A stretch of DNA of 64,000 nucleotides from Variovorax sp. MHTC-1 (GCF_003984645.1 NZ_RWKI01000020.1:24774-88773), one strand, 5' to 3'. Positions 33,914-43,898 are shown, counted from the stretch's first letter. Numbers and translations: made by a program. The notes: generated by a model not told the origin, from the sequence alone.

Positions 33914-35098
33914 ATGTTGATCAACCTGTACCGGCGCCACCTCTACGTCCGCGTCTGGCTGGCGGTGGTGGCCGGCGTCGTCATTCTCACGCTCACCGCC
34001 AACTGGATCGTGCGCGAGGCGGCCCAGAACGAGCGCGAGCGGCTGTCGGCCGTGCCGCGCGAGGTGGTGGTGCTCAACAACCAGGAGCGCGCCATCGGCA
34101 CCGGAAGCGCCGTGCGCGTGCCCGGCCAGGGGCTCGAATTCGACGTGACGCTCGAGGACGGCCGTGCGATGTCGCTGCGCGTGGCGCCGCGCCCGCGCCA
34201 GAGCGGCACCAGCGGCCTGGCGGCCTGGCGCACGCCCTTCGGGCTGGGCTGGATGGTCGCGCTGGTCGGCGTCGCGGTGGCGCTGGGCGTCTACCCGATC
34301 GTGCGCCGGCTCACCAAACGGCTCGAAGCGCTGCAGCGCGGCGTGCAGCGCTGGGGCGAAGGAGACTTGTCGGTGCGCGTCGCCGAAGAAGGGCAGGACG
34401 AAGTGGCCGATCTTTCCAATCGATTCAACGGGGCGGCCGCCCGCATCGAGCAGCTGGTGCGTTCGCACAAGTCGCTGCTGGCCAATGCCTCGCACGAGCT
34501 GCGCTCGCCGCTCACGCGCATCCGCATGGGGCTGGAACTGATGGGCGAGCGGCCGAGCGAGGCCGCGCGCGTGGAGATTGCGCGCAACATCGCCGAGCTC
34601 GACCAGCTCATCGACGAGATCCTGCTCGCGAGCCGGCTCGACGCCAAGGAAGCCGACATGGGCACCATCGAGACGGTGGACCTCACCGGCCTGGCGGCCG
34701 AAGAGTGCGCGCGCGTCGACGCCGAGCTCGACGTGGCCGAAGACGCGAGCAGCGCCGCGCTGACGGTACGCGGCGTGCCCCGCCTGCTGCGCCGCGCGAT
34801 CCGCAACCTGCTCGAGAACGCGCGGCGCTACGGAGCCGGCGAGATCAGTGTCCAGCTCGACAGCACCAGCAACGCCGCCGAGATCCGCGTCAACGACCGC
34901 GGCCCCGGCGTGCCGGCGGCGCTGCGCGAGCGTATCTTCGAGCCCTTCTACCGGCTGCCGGGCGCAAGCGAGCGCAACGGCGGCGTGGGCCTCGGCCTCG
35001 CACTGGTCAAATCGATCACCGAGCGCCACGGCGGCAGCGTGCGCTGCGAAGACCGGCCGGGCGGCGGCGCCAGCTTCGTGATCGCTTTGCCGAACTAG
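33914..35098 (+). CDS. Sensor histidine kinase, EnvZ/CpxA type
   Basis: A 394-residue inner-membrane kinase. Two membrane spans (AVVAGVVILTLTANWIV and MVALVGVAVALGVYPIV) flank a short periplasmic loop of ~65 residues, then HAMP, the H-box with H194 in SHELRSPLTRIR, and an ATPase domain with N-box LLENARRYG, G1 NDRGPGVP, F FEPFYRLPG and G2 GVGLGLALVKSI. The small sensory loop suggests an envelope or pH/osmotic signal. Its TAG stop is formed at the left boundary of the 266-bp repeat element. Confidence 0.93.
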   Translation: MLINLYRRHLYVRVWLAVVAGVVILTLTANWIVREAAQNERERLSAVPREVVVLNNQERAIGTGSAVRVPGQGLEFDVTLEDGRAMSLRVAPRPRQSGTSGLAAWRTPFGLGWMVALVGVAVALGVYPIVRRLTKRLEALQRGVQRWGEGDLSVRVAEEGQDEVADLSNRFNGAAARIEQLVRSHKSLLANASHELRSPLTRIRMGLELMGERPSEAARVEIARNIAELDQLIDEILLASRLDAKEADMGTIETVDLTGLAAEECARVDAELDVAEDASSAALTVRGVPRLLRRAIRNLLENARRYGAGEISVQLDSTSNAAEIRVNDRGPGVPAALRERIFEPFYRLPGASERNGGVGLGLALVKSITERHGGSVRCEDRPGGGASFVIALPN

Positions 35099-35363
35099 GG
35101 CCTGCTAACGCTATTTGCGGGGTCGCGAAGGCCTGCCAGGGCGGGCCAATCAAGGCGCGCGACGCCGTGCGTGCGTCGGCACGCACAAGGAGCGCAACGC
35201 CGAGTGGCGCGCCCTGGCAGGCCTTCCCTCCGGGTTGCCCAGCCAAGGGGCCGTCTGCGGCGTTGCCCGCGCTTGCAAGGCGCAAGCCTTGCTGCGCACG
35301 GGCGCCTTGCATCCAGCCCCTTGGCTGGGCAACGCGATCCCCGCAAATAGCGTTAACAGGCCC
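35098..35363 (+). repeat. 266-bp palindromic repeat element, copy 1
   Basis: Terminal inverted repeats at 35098-35122 and 35339-35363 (25 bp, one mismatch) begin GGGCCTG and run through TAACGCTATTTGCGGGG. TA flanks both ends. Two nested arms lie inside: 35127-35143 pairs with 35210-35226 (17 bp, with an inner 8-bp hairpin 35167-35186), and 35234-35251 pairs with 35316-35333 (18 bp, with an inner 6-bp hairpin 35271-35287). Folded, it would be a closed stem with two side arms. Differs from copy 3 at four positions and from copy 2 at two. No transposase inside. It begins at the histidine kinase stop codon. Confidence 0.92.
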
Positions 35364-35423
35364 TAGGCCCCCCGGCTTTTCACTGCGCTTCGCTCCGTGT
35401 AACTTCACCCCCCGAGGGGCTGA

Positions 35424-35465
35424 GGTCCGCGGCTCCAAGGCTGCCCGCGCAGCCTTGGACGGACC
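35424..35465. repeat. Intergenic palindrome after repeat copy 1
   Basis: GGTCCG pairs with CGGACC (35424-35429 / 35460-35465) around an inner 11-bp perfect stem (35434-35444 / 35449-35459) with a CCGC loop. The sequence just before it (35366-35415) has the C-run, CACT...TTCG...GTGT and C6...GGGG pattern of the second repeat family seen at 49395 and 51605. It may end transcription or be another dispersed repeat. Confidence 0.5.
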
Positions 35466-35598
35466 GAAGGGCTGCCGCTTCTGGCGGTTGCACGTGGGCG
35501 CGGCCGCCTTGGGGCGGCCCGGCGGCGGCCGCAGGCTGGCCGACCAAGTCAGGAAAGGTCAGGAAACGGTGCGGCGGCGGCACCTAAAATCCGCCCCC

Positions 35599-36858
35599 AT
35601 GCAGAGATCGCAACTCGTCCGCCCCGCAGCCATGTTCTGGGGGCTGACGGTGTTCATGCCGGTCGGCGTCCCCTACCTTGCCTTTTTTTTGCTGCTGGTT
35701 GCGCTGTTCGCGGCCGGCGGCTGGCGCGAACGCGCCGTCCGCCTGCGCAGCAACCCGCTGTGGTGGCCGGTCATCGCCTACGTGGTGTGGACGCTGGTGG
35801 TGCTCGCGTTCGGGCCCCACTACCCGCAAACGCCGTCGAACCTGGTGCACGGACTGCGCATCGCGGCCACGCTGCTGATGGCGCTGTCGCTCACGCGCGA
35901 GGAGGCGCTGTGGGCGCTGCGCGGCTTCCTGCTGATGGCGCTGGCGAACATCGTGCTCATCGCGACATCCCATGCGTTCGGCTTCCAGGTCCCGGAGGCC
36001 TGGCGCGGCGTGGTGATGCCGGTCGGAAACAAGTCCATCAGCAACGCCCTGCTGTTCACCGTCGTGGGTGCGACGGCGGCCGTGTTCGGGCTGGCGGCAC
36101 TGTCGGAACGCCATCGCTGGCAGGCCGTACCCGCATTCGCGATCACGCTGGCCGTGGTGGTGATCATCTTCTTCAAGCTGGATTCGCGCACCTCGCTGCT
36201 GGCCATGCTGCTGGTCATTCCGGCGGCCTGTCTTCACCAGTGGCGGCGCAGGCTCGGCGTGCTCTCGCTTGCCATGGTGCTGGGCGCAGCGGTCGTGGCC
36301 GCGGGCCTTTGGAGTTCGCCAGCCGTGCAGCGGAAGTTCGAGCTCGGCGTGCACGAGCTGGAGCAGGCGCAAGGCGGCGCGGTGTCCGAAGGCAGCTGGG
36401 TGGTGCGCTATTACATGTACCGCGACACGGGGCGCATGATCATCGACCGGCCGTTCGCCGGCTGGGGCATCGGCGGCTGGACCGAGCAGTGGCACCTGCG
36501 CGGCCCCAAGCTGCTGGCCGACTACAACATGCCGCACAACGACTTCCTGTGGATGGGCTCGCAGGCCGGCATCCCGGGCGCGCTGAGCCTGCTCCTCATC
36601 ATCCTGACCGGCATCTGGCTGGCCTGGCGCCGCGACGACCTGATCGGACGCTACGCTTTCGTCGCGCAGCTGATCCTCTTGATCGCCACCAACGCAAACT
36701 CGGCACTGCGCGATGCGCAGATCGGGCTCAGCCTGCTGTGGGTGGCGGCGATCTACCTGCGGCTCGCGCAGGAGCCGGGCGATTCATGGCGCGGGCTGAT
36801 CCCGCGCCGCGATGCGCTCGCTCTCAGTGGCGATGCGCCACGACCTCGCCCGCTTTGA
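35599..36858 (+). CDS. O-antigen ligase/polymerase family membrane protein
   Basis: A 419-residue protein with about ten hydrophobic segments and the Wzy_C/WaaL signature near the C-terminus: GWGIGGWTEQ ... NMPHNDFLWMGSQAGIPGALSLL, including the His of the conserved H-N-x-F/Y-L motif in the large periplasmic loop. Such proteins join or polymerise surface glycans on lipid carriers or transfer sugars to pilins; no glycan cluster surrounds it, so the acceptor is unclear. ATG 35599 begins MQRSQLVRPAAMFWGL. Its last 35 bases overlap the convergent zf-CHCC gene. Confidence 0.85.
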   Translation: MQRSQLVRPAAMFWGLTVFMPVGVPYLAFFLLLVALFAAGGWRERAVRLRSNPLWWPVIAYVVWTLVVLAFGPHYPQTPSNLVHGLRIAATLLMALSLTREEALWALRGFLLMALANIVLIATSHAFGFQVPEAWRGVVMPVGNKSISNALLFTVVGATAAVFGLAALSERHRWQAVPAFAITLAVVVIIFFKLDSRTSLLAMLLVIPAACLHQWRRRLGVLSLAMVLGAAVVAAGLWSSPAVQRKFELGVHELEQAQGGAVSEGSWVVRYYMYRDTGRMIIDRPFAGWGIGGWTEQWHLRGPKLLADYNMPHNDFLWMGSQAGIPGALSLLLIILTGIWLAWRRDDLIGRYAFVAQLILLIATNANSALRDAQIGLSLLWVAAIYLRLAQEPGDSWRGLIPRRDALALSGDAPRPRPL

Positions 36859-37030
36859 GGCGGTACACCGTGCCGCAATAGGGGCACTTGGACTCGCCGG
36901 TGCGCGCGACGTCGAGGTACACCTTGGGGTGCGCGCTCCACAGCTTCATGTCGGCCTTGGGGTTGGGGCAGAACACGCCGCCCTGGTGGTTCAGGTCCGT
37001 GGCCAGCAGTTCGATCACAGCGTTGGACAT
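36824..37030 (-). CDS. zf-CHCC zinc-finger protein (NDUFS6-like)
   Basis: A 68-residue protein whose ligands read FCPNP (Cys), SAHPKVYLDV (His), and KCPYCGTVYRL (two Cys), the CHCC pattern of the domain shared with the Complex I accessory subunit NDUFS6. Often encoded next to ilvE in betaproteobacteria, as here (4-base gap upstream). Function in bacteria is not established; possibly Fe-S or Zn handling. Confidence 0.88.
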   Translation of the reverse strand: MSNAVIELLATDLNHQGGVFCPNPKADMKLWSAHPKVYLDVARTGESKCPYCGTVYRLKAGEVVAHRH

Positions 37031-37034
37031 CTCG

Positions 37035-37970
37035 TCAGACCTTCGTGAGCCAGTGGGCGTATTTGGGATTGCGGCCGTTCACGATGTCGAAGAAGGCGCT
37101 CTGGATTTTTTCGGTGACGGGCCCGCGCGAGCCGATGCCGATCTCGATGCGGTCGAGCTCGCGGATCGGCGTCACTTCGGCCGCGGTGCCGGTGAAGAAG
37201 GCTTCCTCGGCGATGTAGACCTCGTCGCGCGTGATGCGCTTTTGCACCACCTCGATGCCGAGATCCTTGCAGATGTGCAGGATGGTGTTGCGCGTGATGC
37301 CGTTGAGCGCACCGGCCGACAGGTCGGGCGTGTAGACCACGCCGCCCTTGACCACGAAGATGTTCTCGCCCGCGCCCTCGGAGACGAAGCCGCTCGCATC
37401 GAGCAGCAGCGCCTCGTCGTAGCCGTCGTCCAGCGCCTCCATGTTGGCGAGGATCGAGTTGCTGTAGTTGCTGACCGCCTTGGCCTGCGTCATCGTGATG
37501 TTGACGTGGTGGCGCGTGTAGCTCGAGGTCTTGACGCGGATGCCGCGCTTCAGGCCCTCGTCGCCCAGGTAGGCACCCCAGGCCCAGGCCGCGACCATGG
37601 CGTGGATGCGGTTGCCCTTGGGGCTGACGCCGAGCTTCTCCGAGCCGATCCACACCAGGGGGCGCAGGTAGCAGCTCTCGAGCTTGTTCTCGCGCACCAC
37701 CTGCTTCTGGGCCTCGTTGAGCTGCTCGGGCGAGAACGGGATCTTCATGCGCAGGATCTTGGCGCTGTTGAACAGGCGCTCGGTGTGCTCGGCCAGGCGG
37801 AAGATCGCGGTGCCGTTGACGGTCTTGTAGGCCCGCACCCCCTCGAAAGCGCCGCAGCCGTAGTGCAGCGTGTGGCTCAGCACGTGGATCTTGGCGTCGC
37901 GCCAGTCCACGAGATCGCCGTCCATCCAGATCTTGCCGTCACGGTCGTCCAATGCGGGGAGCGCGCTCAT
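37035..37970 (-). CDS. ilvE: Branched-chain amino acid aminotransferase
   Basis: A 311-residue class IV PLP enzyme. The PLP-Lys lies in TQAKAVSNYSNS, preceded by the fold-type IV stretch TSSYTRHHVN; EGAGENIFVVKGG and FFTGTAAEVTPIRE are BCAT hallmarks. Catalyses the last step of Leu/Ile/Val synthesis. ATG 37970 gives MSALPALDDRDGKIWMDG, a normal family start; a longer open frame upstream is not coding. The 120-base space to rdgC is the divergent promoter region. Confidence 0.95.
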   Translation of the reverse strand: MSALPALDDRDGKIWMDGDLVDWRDAKIHVLSHTLHYGCGAFEGVRAYKTVNGTAIFRLAEHTERLFNSAKILRMKIPFSPEQLNEAQKQVVRENKLESCYLRPLVWIGSEKLGVSPKGNRIHAMVAAWAWGAYLGDEGLKRGIRVKTSSYTRHHVNITMTQAKAVSNYSNSILANMEALDDGYDEALLLDASGFVSEGAGENIFVVKGGVVYTPDLSAGALNGITRNTILHICKDLGIEVVQKRITRDEVYIAEEAFFTGTAAEVTPIRELDRIEIGIGSRGPVTEKIQSAFFDIVNGRNPKYAHWLTKV

Positions 37971-38090
37971 GTTCTTTGTCCTTTGGGGAAGGGGGTATGT
38001 CGCAAAAGCTTGCGATTTTACGGCGGTGACCGACTTCGTCCCGCCGACAATGCACGGCTTTGCCAATCAGCCAGAAAAGGGTTCGTTTCA

Positions 38091-39062
38091 GTGTCCGTCT
38101 TCAAGAACGTCATCGTCTACCGCATCGAAGCATCGTGGTCGCAGTCGCACGGCGAGGTCGAGCAGGCCCTCGACCCGCTGCGCTTCGTCCCCTGCGGACC
38201 TTCGCAGGAAAAGTCCGCCGGCTGGGTCGAGCCCCGCGGCGAGGAACACGGCCCGCTGGTCGAATCCATCGGCGGCCAGTGGCTGCTCGAATACATGATC
38301 GAAAGCAAGACGCTGCCGGCTTCGGTGGTTCGCCGAAAGGTCGAGGAGCGCGCCGCGCAGATCGAGGCCACCACCGGCCGCAAGCCGGGCAAGAAGGAGA
38401 AGAAGGAGCTCAAGGAAGACGTCACGCACGAGCTGCTGCCGCTGGCCTTCACGCGCCATGCGCGCATCGCGGTGTGGATCGACCCGGCCGCCCGCCGGCT
38501 GGTGGTGAATGCGAGCAACGTGGCGCGCGCCGACGAGGTGGTGACCAGCCTGGTGAAGGCGCTCGAAGGCTTTGCCGTGGCGCAGATCAACACGCAGGTC
38601 GAGCCGGCCGTGGCCATGTCGGACTGGCTCTCGACCCAGGAGCCGCCGGCCGGCTTCACCATCGACCGCGAGTGCGAGCTCAAGGCCAGCGACGAGTCGA
38701 AGGCCGTGGTGCGCTACGCCAAGCACCCGCTCGATATCGAGGAGGTGCGCCAGCACATCGCCGACGGCAAGCGCCCGACCCGGCTCGCGATGACCTGGGA
38801 CGACCGCGTGTCCTTCGAGCTGACCGAGGGCCTGCAGCTGCGCAAGATCGTGTTTCTCGAAGGCACGCTCGACGATGCGCCGGCCTCGGGCAAGGAAGAC
38901 AACTTCGATGCCGATGCGGCGATCGCGACCGGCGAGCTCGGCCAGCTGGTGCCGGAGCTGATCGAGGCGCTGGGCGGGGAGATGAAGCTGGGCGCGGCGG
39001 CGGATGCGGCGCCTGCGCAATCCAAGGCCGAAGAGCTCGCCGACGAATCGGCGCCGTTTTAG
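38091..39062 (+). CDS. rdgC: Recombination-associated protein RdgC
   Basis: A 323-residue RdgC of typical size, starting at GTG 38091 (SVFKNVIVYRI next). Family markers: QEKSAGWVEPRG, SKTLPASVVRR, GRKPGKKEKKELKEDV, and EGLQLRKIVFLEG. It forms a DNA-binding ring that moderates RecA activity. The TAG stop (39060-39062) adjoins an 18-base sequence that resembles the end of the 266-bp repeat. Confidence 0.95.
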   Translation: MSVFKNVIVYRIEASWSQSHGEVEQALDPLRFVPCGPSQEKSAGWVEPRGEEHGPLVESIGGQWLLEYMIESKTLPASVVRRKVEERAAQIEATTGRKPGKKEKKELKEDVTHELLPLAFTRHARIAVWIDPAARRLVVNASNVARADEVVTSLVKALEGFAVAQINTQVEPAVAMSDWLSTQEPPAGFTIDRECELKASDESKAVVRYAKHPLDIEEVRQHIADGKRPTRLAMTWDDRVSFELTEGLQLRKIVFLEGTLDDAPASGKEDNFDADAAIATGELGQLVPELIEALGGEMKLGAAADAAPAQSKAEELADESAPF

Positions 39063-39081
39063 AGTCTGTTGACGGGCCCTA
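39060..39081. repeat. Remnant-like sequence resembling a repeat-element terminus
   Basis: TA-GAGTCTGTTGACGGGCCC-TA lies between the two convergent TAG stops of rdgC and the membrane-protein gene. GAGTCTGTTGACG matches GGGCCTGTTAACG (left end of the 266-bp element) at 10 of 13 positions, and GGGCCC-TA matches its right boundary GGCCC-TA. It could be a deletion remnant of a related element or a coincidence at palindromic gene ends. Confidence 0.4.
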
Positions 39082-39555
39082 GACCGGCGGACGCAGCGCG
39101 TCGGCCGCGCCGGGCTTGACGGCATCGGCGCTCGGCGCGTCGGCCTGGTCCGGCTCCTCGTCGGGCACCTCGGGCCGCACCAGCTTCCACTCCGTCAGCT
39201 TGCCGTTCGCGAAGGTGGCGTCGACCCAGGAGCCGCCGCCGTCGGTCCAGCGGAAGACCTCGGGCTGCTGGTCCTTGGGCGAACGCTGCTCGCCGAGCGC
39301 GCGCGTCATCGCGATCACGTGCAACAGCGTCACCTTGGGCTTGAGCTTGGCGTTGAGCATCACCGCACTCGCGACCGTGCCGATGGGCCGGTCGGCGGCG
39401 CGTTTGAGGACCTGCATGGTGCGGTTGAAGTGCATCAGCAGGAACATCACGATGGCGCCGCCGGCGAGCGCGACGCCGCCCCATCCATAGGCGCGGTAGG
39501 AGAGGCCGAGCAGCACGAGGCCGGCGAGCGGGACGAGGACTTTGCCGAAATTCAT
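39079..39555 (-). CDS. Small inner-membrane protein of unknown function
   Basis: A 158-residue protein with two N-terminal hydrophobic segments (VLVPLAGLVLLGLSYRAYGWGGVALAGGAIVMFLLMHF, described in two parts: residues ~7-20 and ~25-42) and a soluble C-terminus with RWTDGGGSWVDATFANGKLTEWKLVRP, followed by an acidic tail. I do not recognise a family function. It lies 22 bases downstream of radA on the same strand and probably shares its transcript; convergent with rdgC. Confidence 0.75.
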   Translation of the reverse strand: MNFGKVLVPLAGLVLLGLSYRAYGWGGVALAGGAIVMFLLMHFNRTMQVLKRAADRPIGTVASAVMLNAKLKPKVTLLHVIAMTRALGEQRSPKDQQPEVFRWTDGGGSWVDATFANGKLTEWKLVRPEVPDEEPDQADAPSADAVKPGAADALRPPV

Positions 39556-39577
39556 GGCGCTATTGTCGTGCCCTCGG

Positions 39578-40969
<1,392 letters not shown>

Positions 40970-41046
40970 CGCCCGAGTGTAGGGAGGGCGCAACCCCGGC
41001 TCAGGGAAAACCCCGCCGAAGCCCGGTCGGAAGGCACTTGCAATTA

Positions 41047-41062
41047 ATTTAACATGTTAAAT
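41047..41062. promoter_or_regulatory. Perfect palindrome, candidate HpaR operator
   Basis: ATTTAACATGTTAAAT is a perfect 16-bp palindrome ending 13 bases before the hpaR start, in an AT-rich patch of an otherwise GC-rich region. MarR-family repressors such as HpaR bind palindromes of this size in their own promoters, so this is the expected autoregulatory and operon operator. Confidence 0.65.
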
Positions 41063-41075
41063 AATAAGGCCCTTC

Positions 41076-41507
41076 ATGAGCACACCCTTCGTCCACCGCA
41101 ATCTGCCGCGCCTGCTGCTTCAGGCACGCGAAGCCGTCATGGCGCATACCCGGCCCAGCCTGCGCGAGCATGGCTTGAGCGACCAGCAATGGCGCGTGCT
41201 GCGCGTGCTGGGCGAGCTCGGCGTGGTCGAGACCGGCCGCGTCGCGCGCGAGGCCTTCATCCTCGGCCCCAGCCTGACCGGCGTGCTCGCGCGCATGGAG
41301 CGCGACGGCCTGATCCGCCGCGAGCGCGACCCGGCCGACCAGCGCCGCACCGTGGTCGAGGCCACGCCCAAGGGCACGCGCATGGTGAGCAAGCTCTCGC
41401 GCGCGATCGAGTCGCACTACGACTGGATGGAAAAGTCGCTCGGCAAGCAGAAGCTCTCGCAGCTCTACGTGCTGCTCGACGAAGTGATCGAACTGGAGCA
41501 GCCATGA
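41076..41507 (+). CDS. hpaR: Homoprotocatechuate degradation regulator HpaR (MarR family)
   Basis: A 143-residue MarR protein with the winged-HTH core LSDQQWRVLRVLGELG ... FILGPSLTGVLARMERDGLIRRERDPADQRRTVVEATPKG. Close in pattern to HpaR, which represses the homoprotocatechuate operon until the aromatic substrate is present. First gene of the hpa operon: its stop overlaps the hpaG1 start (ATGA). The palindrome just upstream is its likely operator. Confidence 0.9.
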   Translation: MSTPFVHRNLPRLLLQAREAVMAHTRPSLREHGLSDQQWRVLRVLGELGVVETGRVAREAFILGPSLTGVLARMERDGLIRRERDPADQRRTVVEATPKGTRMVSKLSRAIESHYDWMEKSLGKQKLSQLYVLLDEVIELEQP

Positions 41508-42127
41508 GCTTCATGCCCACCGGCACCGTCTATGGCGTGCTGCTCAACTTCCGCGCCGAAATCGAGGCGCTGGCGCCGCTGATGAGCCAGCCGCCCTACA
41601 AGGCCCCTCCGCAGGCACCCGTGCTCTACGTGAAGACGGCCAATACCTGGAGTCCGCACGGCAGCGCGATCGTGGTGCCGGCCAAGGTGCCCGAGGTCGA
41701 AGTCGGCGCCACCATCGGCATGGTCATCGGCGCGGACAGCGACGTCGAAGGTTTCGTGCTGATGAACGACCTCTCGATCCCGCACGCCAGCTTCTTCCGC
41801 CCGCCCGTCAAGTTCAAGTGCGTGGACGGCTTTCTCGGCATCGGTCCCGCCATGCGCGATGCGCAGGAGGTCGCCGATCCGGCACAGTTCAGGCTCGAAG
41901 TGCGCATCGACGGCGAGCTGCGCCAGTCGGTGGACTTCTCGCAGACGGTGCGCAGCGCGGCCCAGCTGCTGGCCGAGGTCGGCGCCTTCATGACGCTCGC
42001 GCACGGCGATGTGCTGATGCTCGGCTGCGATGCCGGCCGGCCGCTGGCGCGGCCCGGCGGCCGCATCGAGATCAGCGCGCCGGGTTTCGAAACCCTCGCC
42101 AACACGCTGGTGGGGGAACAGCCATGA
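41504..42127 (+). CDS. hpaG1: 4-hydroxyphenylacetate pathway isomerase/decarboxylase, N-terminal subunit
   Basis: A 207-residue fumarylacetoacetate-hydrolase-fold protein. GTVYGVLLNFRAEIEALAP and LYVKTANTWSPHG open the protein; FVLMNDLSIPHASFFRPPVKFKCVDGF matches the first half of enteric HpcE/HpaG. In enterobacteria the two halves are one polypeptide; here they are separate genes overlapping by 4 bases. The pair decarboxylates 5-oxo-pent-3-ene-1,2,5-tricarboxylate and isomerises the product. Confidence 0.9.
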   Translation: MSFMPTGTVYGVLLNFRAEIEALAPLMSQPPYKAPPQAPVLYVKTANTWSPHGSAIVVPAKVPEVEVGATIGMVIGADSDVEGFVLMNDLSIPHASFFRPPVKFKCVDGFLGIGPAMRDAQEVADPAQFRLEVRIDGELRQSVDFSQTVRSAAQLLAEVGAFMTLAHGDVLMLGCDAGRPLARPGGRIEISAPGFETLANTLVGEQP

Positions 42128-42876
42128 AGCACGCACGCATCACCTTCGAAGGCGCGGTGCACGACGCGATCGAACGCGACGGCCGCCTGCTGCTCGCCGA
42201 CGGCCGCGCGGTCGGCTTCGACGACGTAATGTGGCTGCCACCGTTCGCGCCGACGCCGCGGCCGCGCACCATTCTCGCGCTCGGCCTCAACTACGCCGAC
42301 CATGCCAAGGAGCTCGCGTTCAAGGCGCCCGAGGAGCCGCTGGTCTTCGTCAAGGGCGAGAGCACGCTCACCGGCCATCGCCGGATCACCTCCCGGCCGG
42401 CCGGCGTTTCGTTCATGCACTACGAATGCGAGCTGGTCATCGTGGTCGGCAAGACGGCGCGCAAGGTGCGGCGCGACGACGCCTATGACTTCATCGGCGG
42501 CTACACGGTGGCCAACGACTATGCGATTCGAGACTACCTCGAGAACTGGTACCGCCCCAACCTGCGCGTGAAGAACCGCGACACCTGCACCCCCATCGGC
42601 CCCTGGCTGGTCGACGCGAAGGATGTGCCAGACCCGATGGCGCTCGCGCTCAAGACCACCGTCAACGGCAAGCTCACACAGTCGGGCAGCACGAAGGACA
42701 TGATCTTCGACGTGCCCTTCCTCATCGAGTATTTCTCGAGCTTCATGACGCTCTCGCCCGGCGACCTGATTCTGACGGGCACGCCCGACGGCGTGGTCGA
42801 CTGCCGGCCGGGCGACGTGGTCGTGACCGAGATCGAGCGCATCGGCGCGCTCTCCAACACCATCGGTGCGGCCTGA
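42124..42876 (+). CDS. hpaG2: 4-hydroxyphenylacetate pathway isomerase/decarboxylase, C-terminal subunit
   Basis: A 250-residue FAH-fold enzyme. The core motif LGLNYADHAKEL, metal-binding Glu pair in HYECELVIVVGKTARKV, YTVANDYAIRDY and ILTGTPDGV are conserved. Second half of the HpaG function; binds the divalent metal for decarboxylation. ATG 42124 overlaps the hpaG1 stop. A Bug binding protein follows after 37 bases, so pathway and uptake genes are mixed in one operon. Confidence 0.92.
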   Translation: MKHARITFEGAVHDAIERDGRLLLADGRAVGFDDVMWLPPFAPTPRPRTILALGLNYADHAKELAFKAPEEPLVFVKGESTLTGHRRITSRPAGVSFMHYECELVIVVGKTARKVRRDDAYDFIGGYTVANDYAIRDYLENWYRPNLRVKNRDTCTPIGPWLVDAKDVPDPMALALKTTVNGKLTQSGSTKDMIFDVPFLIEYFSSFMTLSPGDLILTGTPDGVVDCRPGDVVVTEIERIGALSNTIGAA

Positions 42877-42913
42877 GCCCGCATCGCCGAGAACACATCA
42901 CGAAGGAGACGAC

Positions 42914-43891
42914 ATGGTCAAGAAGTCCTGGCTGGCAACGGCTTTGGTGGCATTGGGCGCATCCCTGTTCGCCGTCGGCGCGTCTGCGCAGTCCTATCCG
43001 AACAAGCCGGTGCGCTGGGTGGTCGGCTACCCGGCCGGCGGCGGCACCGATTTCCTCGCCCGCACCGCCGGGGCCCAGCTCTCGCAGCAGCTCGGCCAGC
43101 CGGTGTTGGTCGACAACCGCCCAGGCGCCGGCGCCATGATCGCTTCCGAGCACGTAGCGCGCGCGCCGGCCGACGGCTACACCGTGCTCTCGGCCGACAA
43201 CGGCGTGCTGGTCTACAACCCCGTCCTCTACAAGAAGCTGCCCTACGACCCCGAGAAGGACTTTGCGCTGCTCGGCATGATGGGCCGCTCGGCGCTGGTC
43301 ATCACGGCCGGCCCCAATGCCGGCTTCGCCGATGCAAAGGCGCTGCTTGCCGAGCTCAAGCGCTCGCCGGGCAAGTACAGCATCGGAACGCCTGGCAACG
43401 GCAGCCCGCACCACCTCGCGCTCGAGCTGTTCCAGCGCGAGGCGGGCGTTTCCCTGCTGCACGTGCCCTACAAGGGCGGCGCGCCGGCCATGCAGGACCT
43501 GATGGCCGGGCAGGTGCCGTTGATCGTGCTCGACCTGCCCAGCGGCGTCAGCGCCGTCAAGGCCGGCAAGATCACGCCGCTGATCGCCCTGTCGGCCGAA
43601 CGCATGCCGCAGCTGCCCAACGTGCCGACGGCCAAGGAGCTCGGCTATCCCGCCGTCGAGGCTTATGCCTGGCAGGGCTTGGTGGCACCCGCAGCCACGC
43701 CCAAGGACGTGCAGGCACGCCTCGGCGCCGAGCTGCAGAAGGCGGTGAGCGATCCCGCCGTGCGGCAGAAGCTCTTCGACGCCGGCTGGGATGCCACCCC
43801 CGCCGATGCGGCCGCGATGACGCGCTACACCGAGTCGGAGCGCAAGAAATGGCATGCGCTGATCAAGGCGCGCGACATCAAACTCGACTAG
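42914..43891 (+). CDS. Bug family substrate-binding protein (within hpa operon)
   Basis: A 325-residue periplasmic protein with signal peptide MVKKSWLATALVALGASLFAVGASAQ (residues 1-26, given in part) and mature YPNKPVRWVVGYPAGGGTDFLAR, VDNRPGAGAMIASEHVARAPADGYTVL, typical of TctC/Bug. AAGGAG lies 8 bases before the ATG. Its place between hpaG2 and hpaE implies it binds an aromatic acid such as 4-hydroxyphenylacetate or a pathway intermediate. No TctAB permease genes accompany it. Confidence 0.9.
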   Translation: MVKKSWLATALVALGASLFAVGASAQSYPNKPVRWVVGYPAGGGTDFLARTAGAQLSQQLGQPVLVDNRPGAGAMIASEHVARAPADGYTVLSADNGVLVYNPVLYKKLPYDPEKDFALLGMMGRSALVITAGPNAGFADAKALLAELKRSPGKYSIGTPGNGSPHHLALELFQREAGVSLLHVPYKGGAPAMQDLMAGQVPLIVLDLPSGVSAVKAGKITPLIALSAERMPQLPNVPTAKELGYPAVEAYAWQGLVAPAATPKDVQARLGAELQKAVSDPAVRQKLFDAGWDATPADAAAMTRYTESERKKWHALIKARDIKLD

Positions 43892-43898
43892 GACCTTC

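Noticed and set aside
35115..35366. An 83-codon open frame repeated in all three element copies, on both strands
   Set aside because: The element is nearly stop-free in several frames because of its composition. The few differences between copies are a mixture of silent and changing in each frame, and no ribosome-binding site or protein family is apparent.
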